Of a stretch of DNA of 64,000 bases, positions 17,865-27,525 are shown in pieces. The notes under the pieces were generated by a model. That model was not told the origin of the DNA. It did no database searches and saw only the letters and a program-made list of their open reading frames with translations. Both the position numbers and the translations under genes were made by a program. Each line of letters begins with the position of its first letter. The stretch's first letter is position 1. Origin of the DNA: Bacteroidia bacterium (GTDB lineage Bacteria; Bacteroidota; Ignavibacteria; UBA10030). Location: the NCBI GenBank assembly GCA_022180565.1, contig BQML01000022.1, positions 48,055-112,054 of the forward strand, given 5' to 3'.

Positions 17865-18776
17865 TCAACGATTTCCCCTCGTCGCTCCACTGCTCCTGTT
17901 GGACCCATTCGAACCGCTGTTCCCCCGGCTTGTCGAAGGAGCCGGCGTTGACGGAGGTGAGGAGGATGACGGGCTTCGGTACGACGATTGGTCCTTTCCG
18001 CGTGACTGAGAAGAACGATCGGATCCGCTTCTGCGTGTTTCACCTGACGACTGCGATTCACGGCTTCGGGATTCAGAGGAACGGACTCGCGATGAACGTT
18101 CGCGCGACGAATTCTCCGGCCTTCGTGTATAGCCGGTGCGCGAACGGGAGTCCCCCGATTCTGTCCGTGTCACGCCCGTGTTCGAAGAACCCGAACTGCG
18201 ACTCGTACCCGATCTTCGGGTAACCGAGGGGTATTGATTTGACGTCGTCTGGTATCCGCCGATGCCCACCGTTCCGCGCCTGGTATCTCCCGTGCGGCGA
18301 TACCCGGATTCCCTTCGGCCGGTACGGTCGTACGTGTTGTAAGGTTGATAATACGCATAGTAACCAGGATAGTATCCGCCATAAAAATACGACCGCGGAT
18401 ACCAGTAGCCGTAATAGGAAGGATAATAGTAATAAGGGGAATACCAGCGCGCGTACCACGGACCGTACCAGTCCCAAGACCAGGGATCCCAGAAGAAAGG
18501 GTCTGAATACCAGACGGTGCCCCAGTAGAATGACGTGCGCCAGGGATAGTAGAAATGGAAGCCGGTGTAATAGCGGGGACGCCAACCTTCCTCTTCGTAG
18601 TACTCTTCATTTCCGCCGCGATACGCCACAGAGTCATCCTCTTCTTCTGCGTCGCGCTCGTAGTACGCCTTGCCTTCATATCGATCTTCCACAGTGGCCA
18701 ACTGCGTATAGCAACCGGAAAGAATCAATGATGCAAGGCCGATTGCTGAGATTGCCGGGAATAAGGTCGACTTCAT
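17865..18776 (-). CDS. Lipoprotein of biased composition (Tyr/Trp-rich then Ser/Arg-rich)
   Basis: A 303-residue exported protein of unknown function. A lipobox LILSGC puts the lipidated Cys at residue 22. An acidic stretch (ERDAEEEDDS) is followed by an aromatic region with many Tyr, Trp and Phe (about residues 60-155) and then a long Ser/Arg/Gly/Thr-rich low-complexity tail to the C-terminus. The aromatic block may stack on carbohydrates or self-assemble; the basic tail may bind polyanions. Both are guesses. The start at 18776 has a GAGGTGAT ribosome-binding site; an upstream ATG at 18815 would spoil the signal peptide. Confidence 0.75.
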   Translation of the reverse strand: MKSTLFPAISAIGLASLILSGCYTQLATVEDRYEGKAYYERDAEEEDDSVAYRGGNEEYYEEEGWRPRYYTGFHFYYPWRTSFYWGTVWYSDPFFWDPWSWDWYGPWYARWYSPYYYYPSYYGYWYPRSYFYGGYYPGYYAYYQPYNTYDRTGRRESGYRRTGDTRRGTVGIGGYQTTSNQYPSVTRRSGTSRSSGSSNTGVTRTESGDSRSRTGYTRRPENSSRERSSRVRSSESRSRESQSSGETRRSGSDRSSQSRGKDQSSYRSPSSSSPPSTPAPSTSRGNSGSNGSNRSSGATRGNR

Positions 18777-19008
18777 GATATCACCTCGCCTTTCAACTTC
18801 TCTCCGTACCAACAATCTCTGTGCCGCATTTGTTCATTGCTGGTTGAAGATTTCCGTCGAAAATCGATGAATTTTGGGGATAAGAATGGCCGAGGGGGAT
18901 GAAAGCGTACACAGAAGGCCACCGGGTGTCCACGCAATTGCACACCGGGCGGTGCCCTTCGGGGAGGAGATATCCCCGTAAAAAAACAACTTTCGGTAAG
19001 GGATGCCT
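18777..19008. other. Intergenic gap, 232 bp, no gene seen
   Basis: Between the small barrel gene and the lipoprotein gene, both on the minus strand. It contains a GC-rich part (about 18915-18985) with repeated ACCGGG words and an A-run, but I found no clean terminator or promoter and no convincing small ORF. Confidence 0.5.
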
Positions 19009-19776
19009 TCAGAACCTGCCGACGTACTCGATCTGCAGGACTCGGTTGGCGATGGTGATGTTCCTCTGGTTCTTTGTCATGTTTTTCAGATCGAACCCAA
19101 TCATCAGTCCCTCTCCCGCCGACAGCCGGAACCCCAGATTGAAGTAGCCGTGTCCCTGGCCAACGCTTTGTGTGTTGTCATTGACGGCGAAGTCATATTC
19201 GACGAGCACAGACAGGATATCACCGAGGGATTTCTCGGCGCCGACGAAGAGATTGAGGTCCTTGTCGCCGTCCTTGTTTTCGAGCGAGTAATTGAAGCCG
19301 CCATGCAGGCTCAGGTGTCCGAGCATTTCATAGTTCTTGCTCGCAACCGCATAGAATCCCGTCGATTTGATCGTGTAACGCTTGAGACTGTCCAAGTAAG
19401 GTTCCTTGCCTTGGGAATCGAAGCCGATGGCGATTGCAGGCATCATCGTGGTTTCCTGCACGATCCGGAGCTTCGCGCGAACGCCCGGCAAGGGGTTCAT
19501 CTCGATCTTATCGGGCCCGATGATGCCCGTACCTCCATAGGAGATTCCAAAGCTGAACCGGTCGAAGAGGCCGACTGAGACACCTGCCAACACACCACCG
19601 CGCTGGAAGAAGTTGGCGGTGATATGATAATCGGCCCTGCGCAGCATGCCGGCAGTCGGCTTGTCGATGATCATCGTGGGTTCGAGTGTGGACATATCCC
19701 CGGCCGTGCCGATGGTTTGCCCGTGAGATTCGAGAAACAAGCCCATGAAGAGGCCAACAATCAGAAGATGTTTCAC
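19009..19776 (-). CDS. Predicted outer-membrane beta-barrel protein, function unknown
   Basis: A 255-residue exported protein with a signal peptide (residues 1-19, ending ESHGQ). The mature part alternates hydrophobic and polar residues in strands (GVSVGLFDRFSFGISYGG, LSVLVEYDFAVND, GYFNLGFRLSAGEGLMIGFDLK) and ends in an aromatic residue (IEYVGRF), the pattern of a small outer-membrane barrel of about 8-12 strands. It resembles YjbH-like or generic barrel proteins encoded near secretion genes, without a specific match that I recognise. The amidohydrolase gene on the same strand ends 36 bp upstream. Confidence 0.7.
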   Translation of the reverse strand: MKHLLIVGLFMGLFLESHGQTIGTAGDMSTLEPTMIIDKPTAGMLRRADYHITANFFQRGGVLAGVSVGLFDRFSFGISYGGTGIIGPDKIEMNPLPGVRAKLRIVQETTMMPAIAIGFDSQGKEPYLDSLKRYTIKSTGFYAVASKNYEMLGHLSLHGGFNYSLENKDGDKDLNLFVGAEKSLGDILSVLVEYDFAVNDNTQSVGQGHGYFNLGFRLSAGEGLMIGFDLKNMTKNQRNITIANRVLQIEYVGRF

Positions 19777-19812
19777 CAGATGCTCCAGGTATTGTGGAAG
19801 TTGATAGTCAAA

Positions 19813-21330
19813 TCAGAAATCGTCTTCTCCGAACGTTCTCCGCACCGTTTTTGGCAATTCATCCGCGCGTCGGGACTGTTCTCCCGGACGTGCTTCGGTG
19901 GACCGCGGGAATGATCCGGTTGTGCCAATAATACGAAATCCTTCCTCAAAAGATCCGTCTTCCACCTCCGGCTTCGACACGTCTTCCTGATGAAGCGGAA
20001 GAATCGGCGCGAGGGTTGATTCAGCAGGGCCCTGGCTCTTGCCCTTCACTGCCTTCAGGAGCCCCTGCATTGCCTCGCGATATTCGCGCTTCAAGTCCTC
20101 CTCGGCGTAGGTCATAACCTGTCCCTTCCTGAGGAAGAAGTCCCCATTGATCATCACATCGCTCACCGATGCGCGGGTGCAATCGCGCAGCATGCTCCCC
20201 ACGACGCGTTCAGGATCTCCCGATGCAAGGGATAGAACGTGGGCGGGGGCAGAAACGTCAACAAAGGTCATGTCCGATTTCTTGCCGGGTTCAATCGAGC
20301 CGATCTCATGATGCAATCCCAGTGCGCGGGCACTGTTGAGGGTATGCAGACGAAGAATGTGTTGCGATGTCAGCTTTTCCGCGCCCGGCATGCGTCGGAC
20401 CTGACGCATGTTTTCGAACGGATCCGGCAGGCCCCAATCGGATCCGAGTGCGAGCGGAATGCCCCGGTCAAGCAGTGCCCCAACCGGCGGCGGTTCTGTC
20501 TGTTTGGCAGGGAGAGACGCGGGGTTGACAATGACGGGAATCCCCGCGGCTGCAAGAACATCGAGATCTTCCTCTGACATCAATCCCCCGTGCGTCATCT
20601 GAACGGGATAGTGGAAGATTCTGAACTCGTCGAGGATCCTCACGATCGAACGATTGAAATTCCTCCTGATCGCTTCGTGACCTTCCCGTGTCTCGCCAAG
20701 ATGGGAAAGAATGGGCACCTTGAACTCTCCTGCGAGACGAAGCGTTGTCTGCAAGCCATACAGGGTCAGGTCTTCCTCCGCCGGAAGCACCAGGGACGAG
20801 AGCGGGCCGGAGGCTGAGTCTGCCTTCGCATGGTCCATTTGCTCGCTGTTGTGGATTCCAACGAATCCGCGCAGGTCGCTTCTCCTCAGCGCCTCCCGCG
20901 CCGCGGCAAACGGGACATCGAGGTGATCAAAGCCGAATTCCGAGATCGTGGTCACTCCCGCCTTCAATGCGCTGAAGTATGCGGCCCGGTACATCGGGAT
21001 CAGCTCTTCCTTCGATGCCGTGCGCTGCAGATACGAAAAAGCAAGTCGGATCTCAGCCACCCTGTTCCAGCGCGCGAGGGGGATCCTGTCCGTCCACATT
21101 CGCAACGCGAAGGATTCCCCGTGGTAATGGGCATCAACAAAACCCGGCAGAATGATTTTATCCGAGGCATCGATGACTTCAGCATTCGGATAACGCGCTC
21201 GAAGACCCGCGGCAACAGGATTCAGCTCGGCAATCCGGTCGCCTTTGACCAGAATGGCCATCACGCCGGCGCGGTCCGCTCCATCGCAGGTCACCACGAA
21301 GCCATTTTCGATGATCTTGACCGAATCCAT
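19813..21330 (-). CDS. Metal-dependent amidohydrolase (TRZ/ATZ/chlorohydrolase type)
   Basis: A 505-residue TIM-barrel hydrolase. Metal ligands are visible as HYH in GFVDAHYHGESF, the His in LSHLGE, the His of QMTHGG, and the Asp in LGSDWG. An N-terminal beta-sandwich strand (IIENGFVVTCDGADRAG) and a C-terminal one complete the urease-like fold. The sequence fits deaminases and dechlorinases acting on heterocyclic or guanidino substrates (ATZ/TRZ, SsnA-like); the exact substrate is unknown. The last ~50 residues form a charged, low-complexity tail (EARPGEQSRRADELP). I chose ATG 21330 over 21354 because the fold begins there. It starts 30 bp after the cysS stop. Confidence 0.85.
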   Translation of the reverse strand: MDSVKIIENGFVVTCDGADRAGVMAILVKGDRIAELNPVAAGLRARYPNAEVIDASDKIILPGFVDAHYHGESFALRMWTDRIPLARWNRVAEIRLAFSYLQRTASKEELIPMYRAAYFSALKAGVTTISEFGFDHLDVPFAAAREALRRSDLRGFVGIHNSEQMDHAKADSASGPLSSLVLPAEEDLTLYGLQTTLRLAGEFKVPILSHLGETREGHEAIRRNFNRSIVRILDEFRIFHYPVQMTHGGLMSEEDLDVLAAAGIPVIVNPASLPAKQTEPPPVGALLDRGIPLALGSDWGLPDPFENMRQVRRMPGAEKLTSQHILRLHTLNSARALGLHHEIGSIEPGKKSDMTFVDVSAPAHVLSLASGDPERVVGSMLRDCTRASVSDVMINGDFFLRKGQVMTYAEEDLKREYREAMQGLLKAVKGKSQGPAESTLAPILPLHQEDVSKPEVEDGSFEEGFRIIGTTGSFPRSTEARPGEQSRRADELPKTVRRTFGEDDF

Positions 21331-21360
21331 TTCACGCCTTCGTACTTCTGTCAAATTCCG

Positions 21361-22827
21361 TCAGGATTTTTCTTTCTGCAGCTTCCATTCCGTTCCGTCC
21401 TTCTTATCCTCCAAAACAATCCCAAGGGCCTTCAGGCGGTCCCGAATCAAGTCGGAGAGCGCAAAGAGTTTCTGCTTGCGCGCTTCTGTACGCACGTCGA
21501 TCAGAATCTGCATGAGCGGAGCGTCGAGGCCGCCTTGAATCGACTCGACGTGAGCAGTCTTAGCGGGCAGAACCCCCAGCACCTGGTCCGCATACTCTCT
21601 AAAAACGGTGTCGATTGCCTCCAACTCGCCGCGTCCCGGTTTTGTGTCTGCATTCAATCTCTGATTCACCGCGCGGCTGAAATCAAAGAGTACAGCGATC
21701 GCCTGCGGCGTGTTGAAATCGTCATTCATAGCATCGAGGAAGTGCCGCCGGTACTGATCAACGTCAAGCGCGTTCCCGGCGGACTTCTTTTGCCCTGCCG
21801 ATTCCAGCTCCTTCTTCACTTTCCGCGAGGTCTCCACGAGCTTTTCCCATCCGCTGCGCGCCGCACGAAGAGCCTCGTCGCTGAAATCCAGCGTGCTCCG
21901 GTAGTGACTTTGCAGAATGAAGAATCGGACGACGAGGGGGTCGAAGGTGCGAAACGCATCCTTCAATGTCACAAAGTTGCCGAGGGATTTTGACATCTTC
22001 TGGCCGTTAACGGTTACCAGATTGTTATGGATCCAGTACCTGACAAACGGCCTTCCGGTGGCGCATTCGCTCTGGGCGATTTCACATTCATGGTGAGGGA
22101 ACTGATTGTCGAGGCCGCCGCCATGAATATCGAACGACTCGCCCAGATACTTCATCGACATCGCGGAGCACTCCAGATGCCAGCCGGGGAAACCTTCGCC
22201 CCACGGGCTGGGCCAGCGCATGACATGCTCGGGGTCCGCGCGTTTCCACAGGGCGAAATCCTGGGGATTGCGCTTTTCATCGCGCATTCCCACCCGCGTG
22301 CCTTCCACGGTGTCTTCCAGCGTTCTCCCCGAAAGCTTGCCGTAATCCTTATCCGACCGGACATCGAAGTATACCGATCCGTGGACTTCGTACGCGCATC
22401 CTTTTTCCAGCAGTCGTTTGACAAGCTCGATCTGCTCGACAATGTGTCCAGTTGCGCGGGGACTGATGTCCGGACGAAGGATGTTCAGCGCGTCCATATC
22501 CTCAAAGTAGCTCCGCGTGAACGTCTCGGCCAACTGCATGGGATGAACCTTCTCCAGCTTCGACTGTTTCAGCATTCTGTCCTCACCGGAGTCGAGCAGA
22601 TGCCCCACGTCGGTGATATTCTGAACGTACAGCACTTTATATCCGATGAACCGAAGATAGCGCACAATGATGTCGAAAGTGACGTAACTCTTCCCATGGC
22701 CGATGTGGGAATGGCTGTACACCGTTGGACCGCATACGTACATACCCACCACGCCTCGGTGAAGAGGCACAAACGGTTCCTTTGTGCGCGTGAGGGAATT
22801 GTAGATGATGAGGGGTTGGAGATTCAA
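21361..22827 (-). CDS. cysS: Cysteinyl-tRNA synthetase
   Basis: A 488-residue class I synthetase charging tRNA-Cys. The signature HIGH-like region is [13 protein letters not shown]; zinc ligands are suggested by CGPTVY and [18 protein letters not shown] is the KMSKS loop. The C-terminal helical anticodon domain is present. The start is a TTG at 22827 giving [14 protein letters not shown], which matches the family N-terminus; there is no evident ribosome-binding site because the upstream DNA is a heptamer repeat. It lies downstream of recN with only that repeat between them. Confidence 0.96.
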   Translation of the reverse strand: MNLQPLIIYNSLTRTKEPFVPLHRGVVGMYVCGPTVYSHSHIGHGKSYVTFDIIVRYLRFIGYKVLYVQNITDVGHLLDSGEDRMLKQSKLEKVHPMQLAETFTRSYFEDMDALNILRPDISPRATGHIVEQIELVKRLLEKGCAYEVHGSVYFDVRSDKDYGKLSGRTLEDTVEGTRVGMRDEKRNPQDFALWKRADPEHVMRWPSPWGEGFPGWHLECSAMSMKYLGESFDIHGGGLDNQFPHHECEIAQSECATGRPFVRYWIHNNLVTVNGQKMSKSLGNFVTLKDAFRTFDPLVVRFFILQSHYRSTLDFSDEALRAARSGWEKLVETSRKVKKELESAGQKKSAGNALDVDQYRRHFLDAMNDDFNTPQAIAVLFDFSRAVNQRLNADTKPGRGELEAIDTVFREYADQVLGVLPAKTAHVESIQGGLDAPLMQILIDVRTEARKQKLFALSDLIRDRLKALGIVLEDKKDGTEWKLQKEKS

Positions 22828-22840
22828 GTGAGTTTCTTAC

Positions 22841-22910
22841 TTTTTACTTTTTACTTTTTACTTTTTACTTTTTCCTTTTTACTTTTTCCTTTTTCCTTTT
22901 ACCTTTTACC
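22841..22910. repeat. Heptamer tandem repeat between recN and cysS
   Basis: Ten consecutive 7-bp units of the type TTTTTAC or TTTTTCC/TTTTACC (plus-strand reading) fill the whole gap. The repeat continues into recN, so the last codons of RecN (KGKR-stop) are written in repeat sequence. On the mRNA strand the units read GTAAAAA/GGAAAAA, placing many GG/A-rich words just upstream of cysS. Confidence 0.9.
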
Positions 22911-24647
22911 TTTTGATCTTGCCTTGTCCATCCCCATCAATTCCTTTGCTCCCGTCAGACCTGCTTCGGTGACTTCGGCACCGCTCATGAGCTTTGCCAC
23001 TTCTTCCACGCGTTCCTCAAGCTCGAGTTTGCGGAGCACTGTGCGTGTGCGCGCCTGCACTTCCTCTTTTTCCACCACAAAGTGTGCGTCGGCAAGTCCG
23101 GCGATCTGCGGAAGGTGCGTGATGGCAATGACCTGATGGAACCGGGACAGGCTCTTCATGCTTTTTCCGACTGCTTGGGCAATCCTTCCGCTCACCCCCA
23201 CATCGATCTCGTCGAAGATGAGGAGGGGAAGCCGTTCCGATTTTGCCAGGATGGATTTGAGCGCCAGCATGACGCGGGAGACCTCGCCTCCGGACGCGAC
23301 CTTGCTCAGCGGCTTGGGTTCCTCTCCCAGGTTTGTTGAAAGAAAGAACTCCACCCGGTCGATTCCCCTCGGCCCCGCTTCGTAGTATTCCTTGCCGAGT
23401 TTCACATAAGCCCGTTCAGTGCCCTGCACGACAGCCCGTGTCTCCAGACGCCGGTTTTCGATACGCACATCGAACTCTGCGTTGGCGATGCCGAGCCGGG
23501 AGAGTTCCTCAATCACCGCACGATTGATCTTCTGAACACATTCCCTCCGTTTCGAGGCAAGCCGTTCTGCGGCCGCGGAACAGGTGCGCCGTTCTTGATC
23601 GATGGCCTGCGCGAGCGCCGTCAGTTCCTGGTCGAAATTCTCCGCGAGCGAAAACTCCGCCGCAATTTTCCGCCTCTGTTCCAGGATCGACTCGATGGAT
23701 CCTCCGTACTTCTTCTTGAGGAGCGACAGTCGGCCCAAGCGTTCGCGAATCTCTTCGAGCCTTTCCGGGGTGAATTCGATCCGGGCGTTGTACTGCTGAA
23801 GGAACTTCGCCACTTCGGCCACCATTGCGGCGGCCGACGCACATTCGTTGCGGGCTTCCTCGAACTGCCTGTCGATCCGGGCAAGGTCCTCCAGCTGGTT
23901 TCGTGCCAGCACAAGTTGATCGGCCACGGCCTGGTCGCCTTCATAGAGAATCTGATGGAGCCGTGCCGTGGCCTCGAAGAGCTTCTCCGCGTTCTCCAGC
24001 ACTCTCAGTTCGGTTTCGAGGGAGTCCTCCTCGCCGGGTTTCGGCTCGACAGCGTCGATTTCCCTGAGCTGAAATTCGAAGACATCACGTCGTTCCTTGA
24101 GGGCGGCTTCACGTTCCCTGAGCTCCTCCAGGCGTTTGAACAGGGCGTCCAGGCGCTGATACGATGCACGGTATTCATCGACCAGGCCGTCGAGACCGCC
24201 AAAGTCATCCAGGTATTCCACATGGGTCAGAGGACGGAGCAGAGACTGATGTTCGTGCTGGCCATGCAGATCGACCAGCAAGTCGCCAAGGGTTTTCAGC
24301 GCATTCAGCGTCACCGGTGTGTCGTTCACAAAACAGCGGTTCTGGCCTTTGGCCGAGACCTCCCGTCTCAGGATCAGTTCCTCCCGGACATCAAGGCCTT
24401 CGGTTTCCAGAAACGCCTTCACTTTCCTGTTCGATGCGACGCCGAAAATCCCCTCGACAACCGCCTTGTCGGCCCCGGTGCGGATGACCTCGGAGCTTGC
24501 GCGCTCCCCCAGAATGAGTCCCATGGCGTCAACCAGAATGGATTTTCCGGCCCCCGTCTCGCCGGTAATGATGTTCAGGCCCGGTTCGAACCCGGCCTCA
24601 ATCTTGTCGATGATGGCGTAGTTGCGGATGGAAATGCTCTTCAGCAT
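22899..24647 (-). CDS. recN: DNA repair protein RecN
   Basis: A 582-residue SMC-like ATPase of double-strand break repair. The N-terminal Walker A is ITGETGAGKSILVDAM, followed by a long coiled-coil middle (about residues 165-370) and a C-terminal half with the ABC signature region SGGEVSRVMLALK and Walker B PLLIFDEIDVGVSG. The N-terminus MLKSISIRNYAIIDK is typical, fixing the start. Length is standard. The final codons lie in the heptamer repeat that separates it from cysS, so the C-terminus (RSKGKR) may vary between strains. Confidence 0.96.
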   Translation of the reverse strand: MLKSISIRNYAIIDKIEAGFEPGLNIITGETGAGKSILVDAMGLILGERASSEVIRTGADKAVVEGIFGVASNRKVKAFLETEGLDVREELILRREVSAKGQNRCFVNDTPVTLNALKTLGDLLVDLHGQHEHQSLLRPLTHVEYLDDFGGLDGLVDEYRASYQRLDALFKRLEELREREAALKERRDVFEFQLREIDAVEPKPGEEDSLETELRVLENAEKLFEATARLHQILYEGDQAVADQLVLARNQLEDLARIDRQFEEARNECASAAAMVAEVAKFLQQYNARIEFTPERLEEIRERLGRLSLLKKKYGGSIESILEQRRKIAAEFSLAENFDQELTALAQAIDQERRTCSAAAERLASKRRECVQKINRAVIEELSRLGIANAEFDVRIENRRLETRAVVQGTERAYVKLGKEYYEAGPRGIDRVEFFLSTNLGEEPKPLSKVASGGEVSRVMLALKSILAKSERLPLLIFDEIDVGVSGRIAQAVGKSMKSLSRFHQVIAITHLPQIAGLADAHFVVEKEEVQARTRTVLRKLELEERVEEVAKLMSGAEVTEAGLTGAKELMGMDKARSKGKR

Positions 24648-24743
24648 GCGTGCCGCGGCTGTGGCAATGCAACCAATCTACGGAAAAAAAGGGGAAATTC
24701 AAGGTCGAGGGGACATGTCGATCCCCGATCCGCCGGATGGAAC

Positions 24744-25541
24744 TCAATCAACAGAACTGTCGGCGGCTGAGGAGAAGAAGTTGAGGTCGGGGACATCACC
24801 AAGAATGCCGTGAAAGAAGGCATACCGGAAGAACTCGGCCACGCTTTCGACGTGTTCCGAGCCGAAATCGTACGAAAACGAATCGAAATACGATCTCCGT
24901 GATGCGTCAACCGACGCAAGCGCTTCCACTCCGGCCTGCTTTGCCGCAAGCAGCGTGCGCAGTTCTTCGCCGGTGAACATGTTTTCGCGCACAACCCAAA
25001 AACCGTGCACGTACGGGAGGTCGGTCATATCGCTCCATTCGTCCACCAGGTCGATTGAAAACAGGCCTTCGGGGGCCGTTGACGGTCCTGTTGCCGCAAC
25101 GAGCGCGGCATCGGCTTTTGCAAGCATACCGGCGGGATCAGGATGCATCGGCACAAACGTCAGCCGATTCTCCTCAGCGGGCAGGTTTGGAAATTTCTCC
25201 AGGAGGATGATCCGTGCCAGAACGATTTCTGACGTCACTCTGATATCCACGGCCATTGTCGAGATGCTCTTCCGGTCGGGATTGACATAGAGCCTGACAG
25301 TACCGGTGGGTTTGGAAGATGCGGCGCATATGCCGGGAAGAATGCGGAAGTTGCCTCCATGACGGGCAAAGTCGATGGGGGAAAGAAAAGCGCCCCGAAA
25401 ATATCCGGGGCGGTCGCGAAATTCGATGGCAAGTCGTGCGGGAATGTCCTTGTGCAGATTGAACCCCGCTTTCTCCAGACCATGCGTCAGGGGGTTCAGA
25501 TACGTGGCGTCGGGGATCCCGAGCCGCCGCAGTTCGGTCAT
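24744..25541 (-). CDS. MqnA/MqnD-family (VitK2_biosynth) protein, divergent
   Basis: A 265-residue protein with a periplasmic-binding-like fold. [21 protein letters not shown] and the block [21 protein letters not shown], together with [10 protein letters not shown], match the layout of chorismate dehydratase MqnA and of MqnD in the futalosine menaquinone route. The usual SRTS-like motif is changed to [11 protein letters not shown], so it may be a divergent or repurposed member. Its ATG overlaps the rplS stop (ATGA) and it ends the ribosomal operon. No other menaquinone genes are in the window. A substrate-binding protein without catalytic activity is the alternative. Confidence 0.65.
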   Translation of the reverse strand: MTELRRLGIPDATYLNPLTHGLEKAGFNLHKDIPARLAIEFRDRPGYFRGAFLSPIDFARHGGNFRILPGICAASSKPTGTVRLYVNPDRKSISTMAVDIRVTSEIVLARIILLEKFPNLPAEENRLTFVPMHPDPAGMLAKADAALVAATGPSTAPEGLFSIDLVDEWSDMTDLPYVHGFWVVRENMFTGEELRTLLAAKQAGVEALASVDASRRSYFDSFSYDFGSEHVESVAEFFRYAFFHGILGDVPDLNFFSSAADSSVD

Positions 25542-25882
25542 GACGCCGTCGTCTTTTGCGTGACGGCCTTGGCTGCCAGGTCGCGGAGATAGTACAGCTT
25601 CGCTCTTCGAACGCGGCCGTCCTTGATCTTCTCGATCTTTGCAATTCGGGGAGAGTGGAGCGGGAAGATGCGCTCGACGCCGACGCCATCGGACACCTTC
25701 CGCACGGTGAAGGTCTCGTTAATGCCGCTCCCGCGGCGGCTGATGACCACGCCCTGGAACTGCTGAATCCGTTCTTTGTCGCCCTCAACCACGCGAACGT
25801 GGACGTTGACCGTGTCACCGGTCTTAAAGGCGGGGAGGTCCTTCTTCTGCTGGGTCGCTTCAATCAATTTCATCTTGTCCAT
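25538..25882 (-). CDS. rplS: 50S ribosomal protein L19
   Basis: A 114-residue ribosomal protein at the 30S-50S interface. Diagnostic segments are [25 protein letters not shown] (read as [13 protein letters not shown] then [13 protein letters not shown]), [14 protein letters not shown], and [13 protein letters not shown] start it at ATG 25882 (MDKMKLIEA); a second ATG at 25873 is possible. It follows trmD by 13 bp, the order found in most bacteria. Its stop overlaps the start of the MqnA-like gene. Confidence 0.96.
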   Translation of the reverse strand: MDKMKLIEATQQKKDLPAFKTGDTVNVHVRVVEGDKERIQQFQGVVISRRGSGINETFTVRKVSDGVGVERIFPLHSPRIAKIEKIKDGRVRRAKLYYLRDLAAKAVTQKTTAS

Positions 25883-25895
25883 TGCTTTCTCCAGA

Positions 25896-26588
25896 TCATT
25901 CTTGTTCGCGCTGTGATTCCAACAAATCTGTTCTGCGTTCCTTTGTGCGCCTGAGCCGCTGTTCTTCCCGCCATTGTCCGATCCGTTCATGGTCGCCGGA
26001 CAAAAGCTCGTCGGGAACCTTCATGCCGCGGAATTCTGCGGGCCGTGTGTACTCGGGGTATCCAAGCAGACCGTCCTGAAACGAGTCCGACAACGCTGAT
26101 TCGCTTGCGTTGAGCACGCCGGGGATCAGCCGCACCACCGCGTCCACCAGCACCGCCGCTGCGAGCTCGCCGCCCGTGAGAACATAGTCACCGATCGAGA
26201 TTTCCCGAGTCACGATGGCCTCCCGCACCCGCTCATCGACACCCTTGTAGTGGCCGCAGAGAATAACCAGGTTTTGCTTCAGCGACAACTCGTTGGCGAG
26301 CTTCTGATCGAGTCGCTCGCCTTCCGGGCTCATGAACACAACCTCGTCGTACATCCTCTGCGCTTTCAACGCCTCGACACATTCGAAGATCGGCTCGGGC
26401 TTAAGGATCATACCCGACCCGCCGCCATAGGGCGTGTCGTCGATGGTCTTGTGCTTGTCGTGAGCGTAGTCGCGCAGGTTGTGAACATGAATCTCGGCCA
26501 GGCCCTTTTCCTGCGCCCGTCGGACGATACTCTCCTGCAAAGGGCTTTTCAACAGCTCCGGGACGGCGCTCACAATGTCGATCCGCAT
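25896..26588 (-). CDS. trmD: tRNA (guanine-N1)-methyltransferase
   Basis: A 230-residue SPOUT-class enzyme that makes m1G37 in tRNAs using S-adenosylmethionine, preventing frameshifts. The trefoil-knot SAM site shows as [13 protein letters not shown] and [14 protein letters not shown], and the [12 protein letters not shown] loop is intact. The start at 26588 ([13 protein letters not shown]) overlaps the rimM stop by one base (TAATG), so translation is coupled. Length is slightly short of E. coli TrmD but usual for this clade. Confidence 0.96.
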   Translation of the reverse strand: MRIDIVSAVPELLKSPLQESIVRRAQEKGLAEIHVHNLRDYAHDKHKTIDDTPYGGGSGMILKPEPIFECVEALKAQRMYDEVVFMSPEGERLDQKLANELSLKQNLVILCGHYKGVDERVREAIVTREISIGDYVLTGGELAAAVLVDAVVRLIPGVLNASESALSDSFQDGLLGYPEYTRPAEFRGMKVPDELLSGDHERIGQWREEQRLRRTKERRTDLLESQREQE

Positions 26589-27100
26589 TACTCCAGCAGT
26601 CCTTCGATCATGTGCACCACAATCGTCCTCTCCGCAAGATCGACTGTCTTCACAAACTCCCTGACGGCCGGAATCATGGCCTCGCCTCCGTCTGTCTGAA
26701 CCACCCACAGATCGCCGCCCGGAAGATTCAGCACGTCCTGCAGGATTCCCAACTTTCTGCCTTCATCCGACACCACGGTCATACCGACGATGTCGTGCAC
26801 GTAGTACGAGCCGGCCGGAAGTTTTGCAGTCCTGCTTTCTTCCACGAACAGCCACAGACCTCTGAGCGCATCGGCTTCCGTTCGTGTTCCGATCCCCCCT
26901 AACTTGACCACCGTGCGCCCGTTTTGTGCTTCCACCGACTCGATAGACCGGGTTTCCGTCCGTTCCGCCGTACTCCCCACTTCAACGGTTCTCAGTTCGT
27001 TGAGCCTCTCCGGCCGTCCGCCGAGCACGGACACGGCGACTTCCCCCTTCAGTCCCACGCTCCGGGTGATTCGTGCGACCGCGATCATGGTTTCGGGCAT
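26588..27100 (-). CDS. rimM: 16S rRNA processing protein RimM
   Basis: A 170-residue ribosome maturation factor that binds ribosomal protein S19 during assembly of the 30S head. The N-terminal RimM barrel ([19 protein letters not shown]) is followed by a PRC-barrel domain beginning near [12 protein letters not shown] and including [23 protein letters not shown]. Position between khpA and trmD is the conserved order; its stop and the trmD start share one base. Confidence 0.94.
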   Translation of the reverse strand: MPETMIAVARITRSVGLKGEVAVSVLGGRPERLNELRTVEVGSTAERTETRSIESVEAQNGRTVVKLGGIGTRTEADALRGLWLFVEESRTAKLPAGSYYVHDIVGMTVVSDEGRKLGILQDVLNLPGGDLWVVQTDGGEAMIPAVREFVKTVDLAERTIVVHMIEGLLE

Positions 27101-27115
27101 CTCATGCTACGTTTT

Positions 27116-27346
27116 TCAGCCGACAATGTCGAGGAGGACGCGCTTGCCTTCCTTTGCCGCCACAGCCCGTAAGAGCGTCCGCACCGCCGAGGCAGTCCGC
27201 CCGCTCTTGCCGATAATCTTCCCAACGTCGCTCTCCTTCACCTTCAGTTTCAGGACCAGGGTTCCTTCCCGGTCCTCCGTATCGATCGACACCGCCTCGG
27301 GATGATCGACCAAATGTCTGGCAATGAACTCGACGAACTCCTTCAT
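27116..27346 (-). CDS. KH-domain RNA-binding protein (KhpA-like)
   Basis: A 76-residue single type II KH domain protein. The RNA-binding GxxG loop lies in GKIIGKSGRTASAVRTLL. Such proteins (KhpA/YlqC) bind RNA, often with KhpB/Jag, and affect cell size and sRNA-based control in other bacteria. The start ATG at 27346 has a strong GGAGGTGG ribosome-binding site. It lies between rpsP and rimM, the usual place. The 179-bp stretch to the rpsP stop is non-coding with no clear hairpin. Confidence 0.92.
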   Translation of the reverse strand: MKEFVEFIARHLVDHPEAVSIDTEDREGTLVLKLKVKESDVGKIIGKSGRTASAVRTLLRAVAAKEGKRVLLDIVG

Positions 27347-27525
27347 CGATCCACCTCCTGTCCTGCTACGAGGCTCTCCGAGGAATTCTTTGACGTTCGC
27401 CCTTCTCCTTTTGACCTCTTTTCGAATGATGAAGGCTGAACCTCAAAAGGTTCTTATGGTCCGCCCCTCTCCTCTCTCGATTCGAAACTTTCTGCGGAAC
27501 CGTCGTGCAGATGGTACCAAATCCC

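Noticed and set aside
18900..18995. GC-rich ACCGGG words considered as a riboswitch or attenuator
   Set aside because: No convincing nested stems on either strand and no small ORF; the pattern is only a few repeated words.
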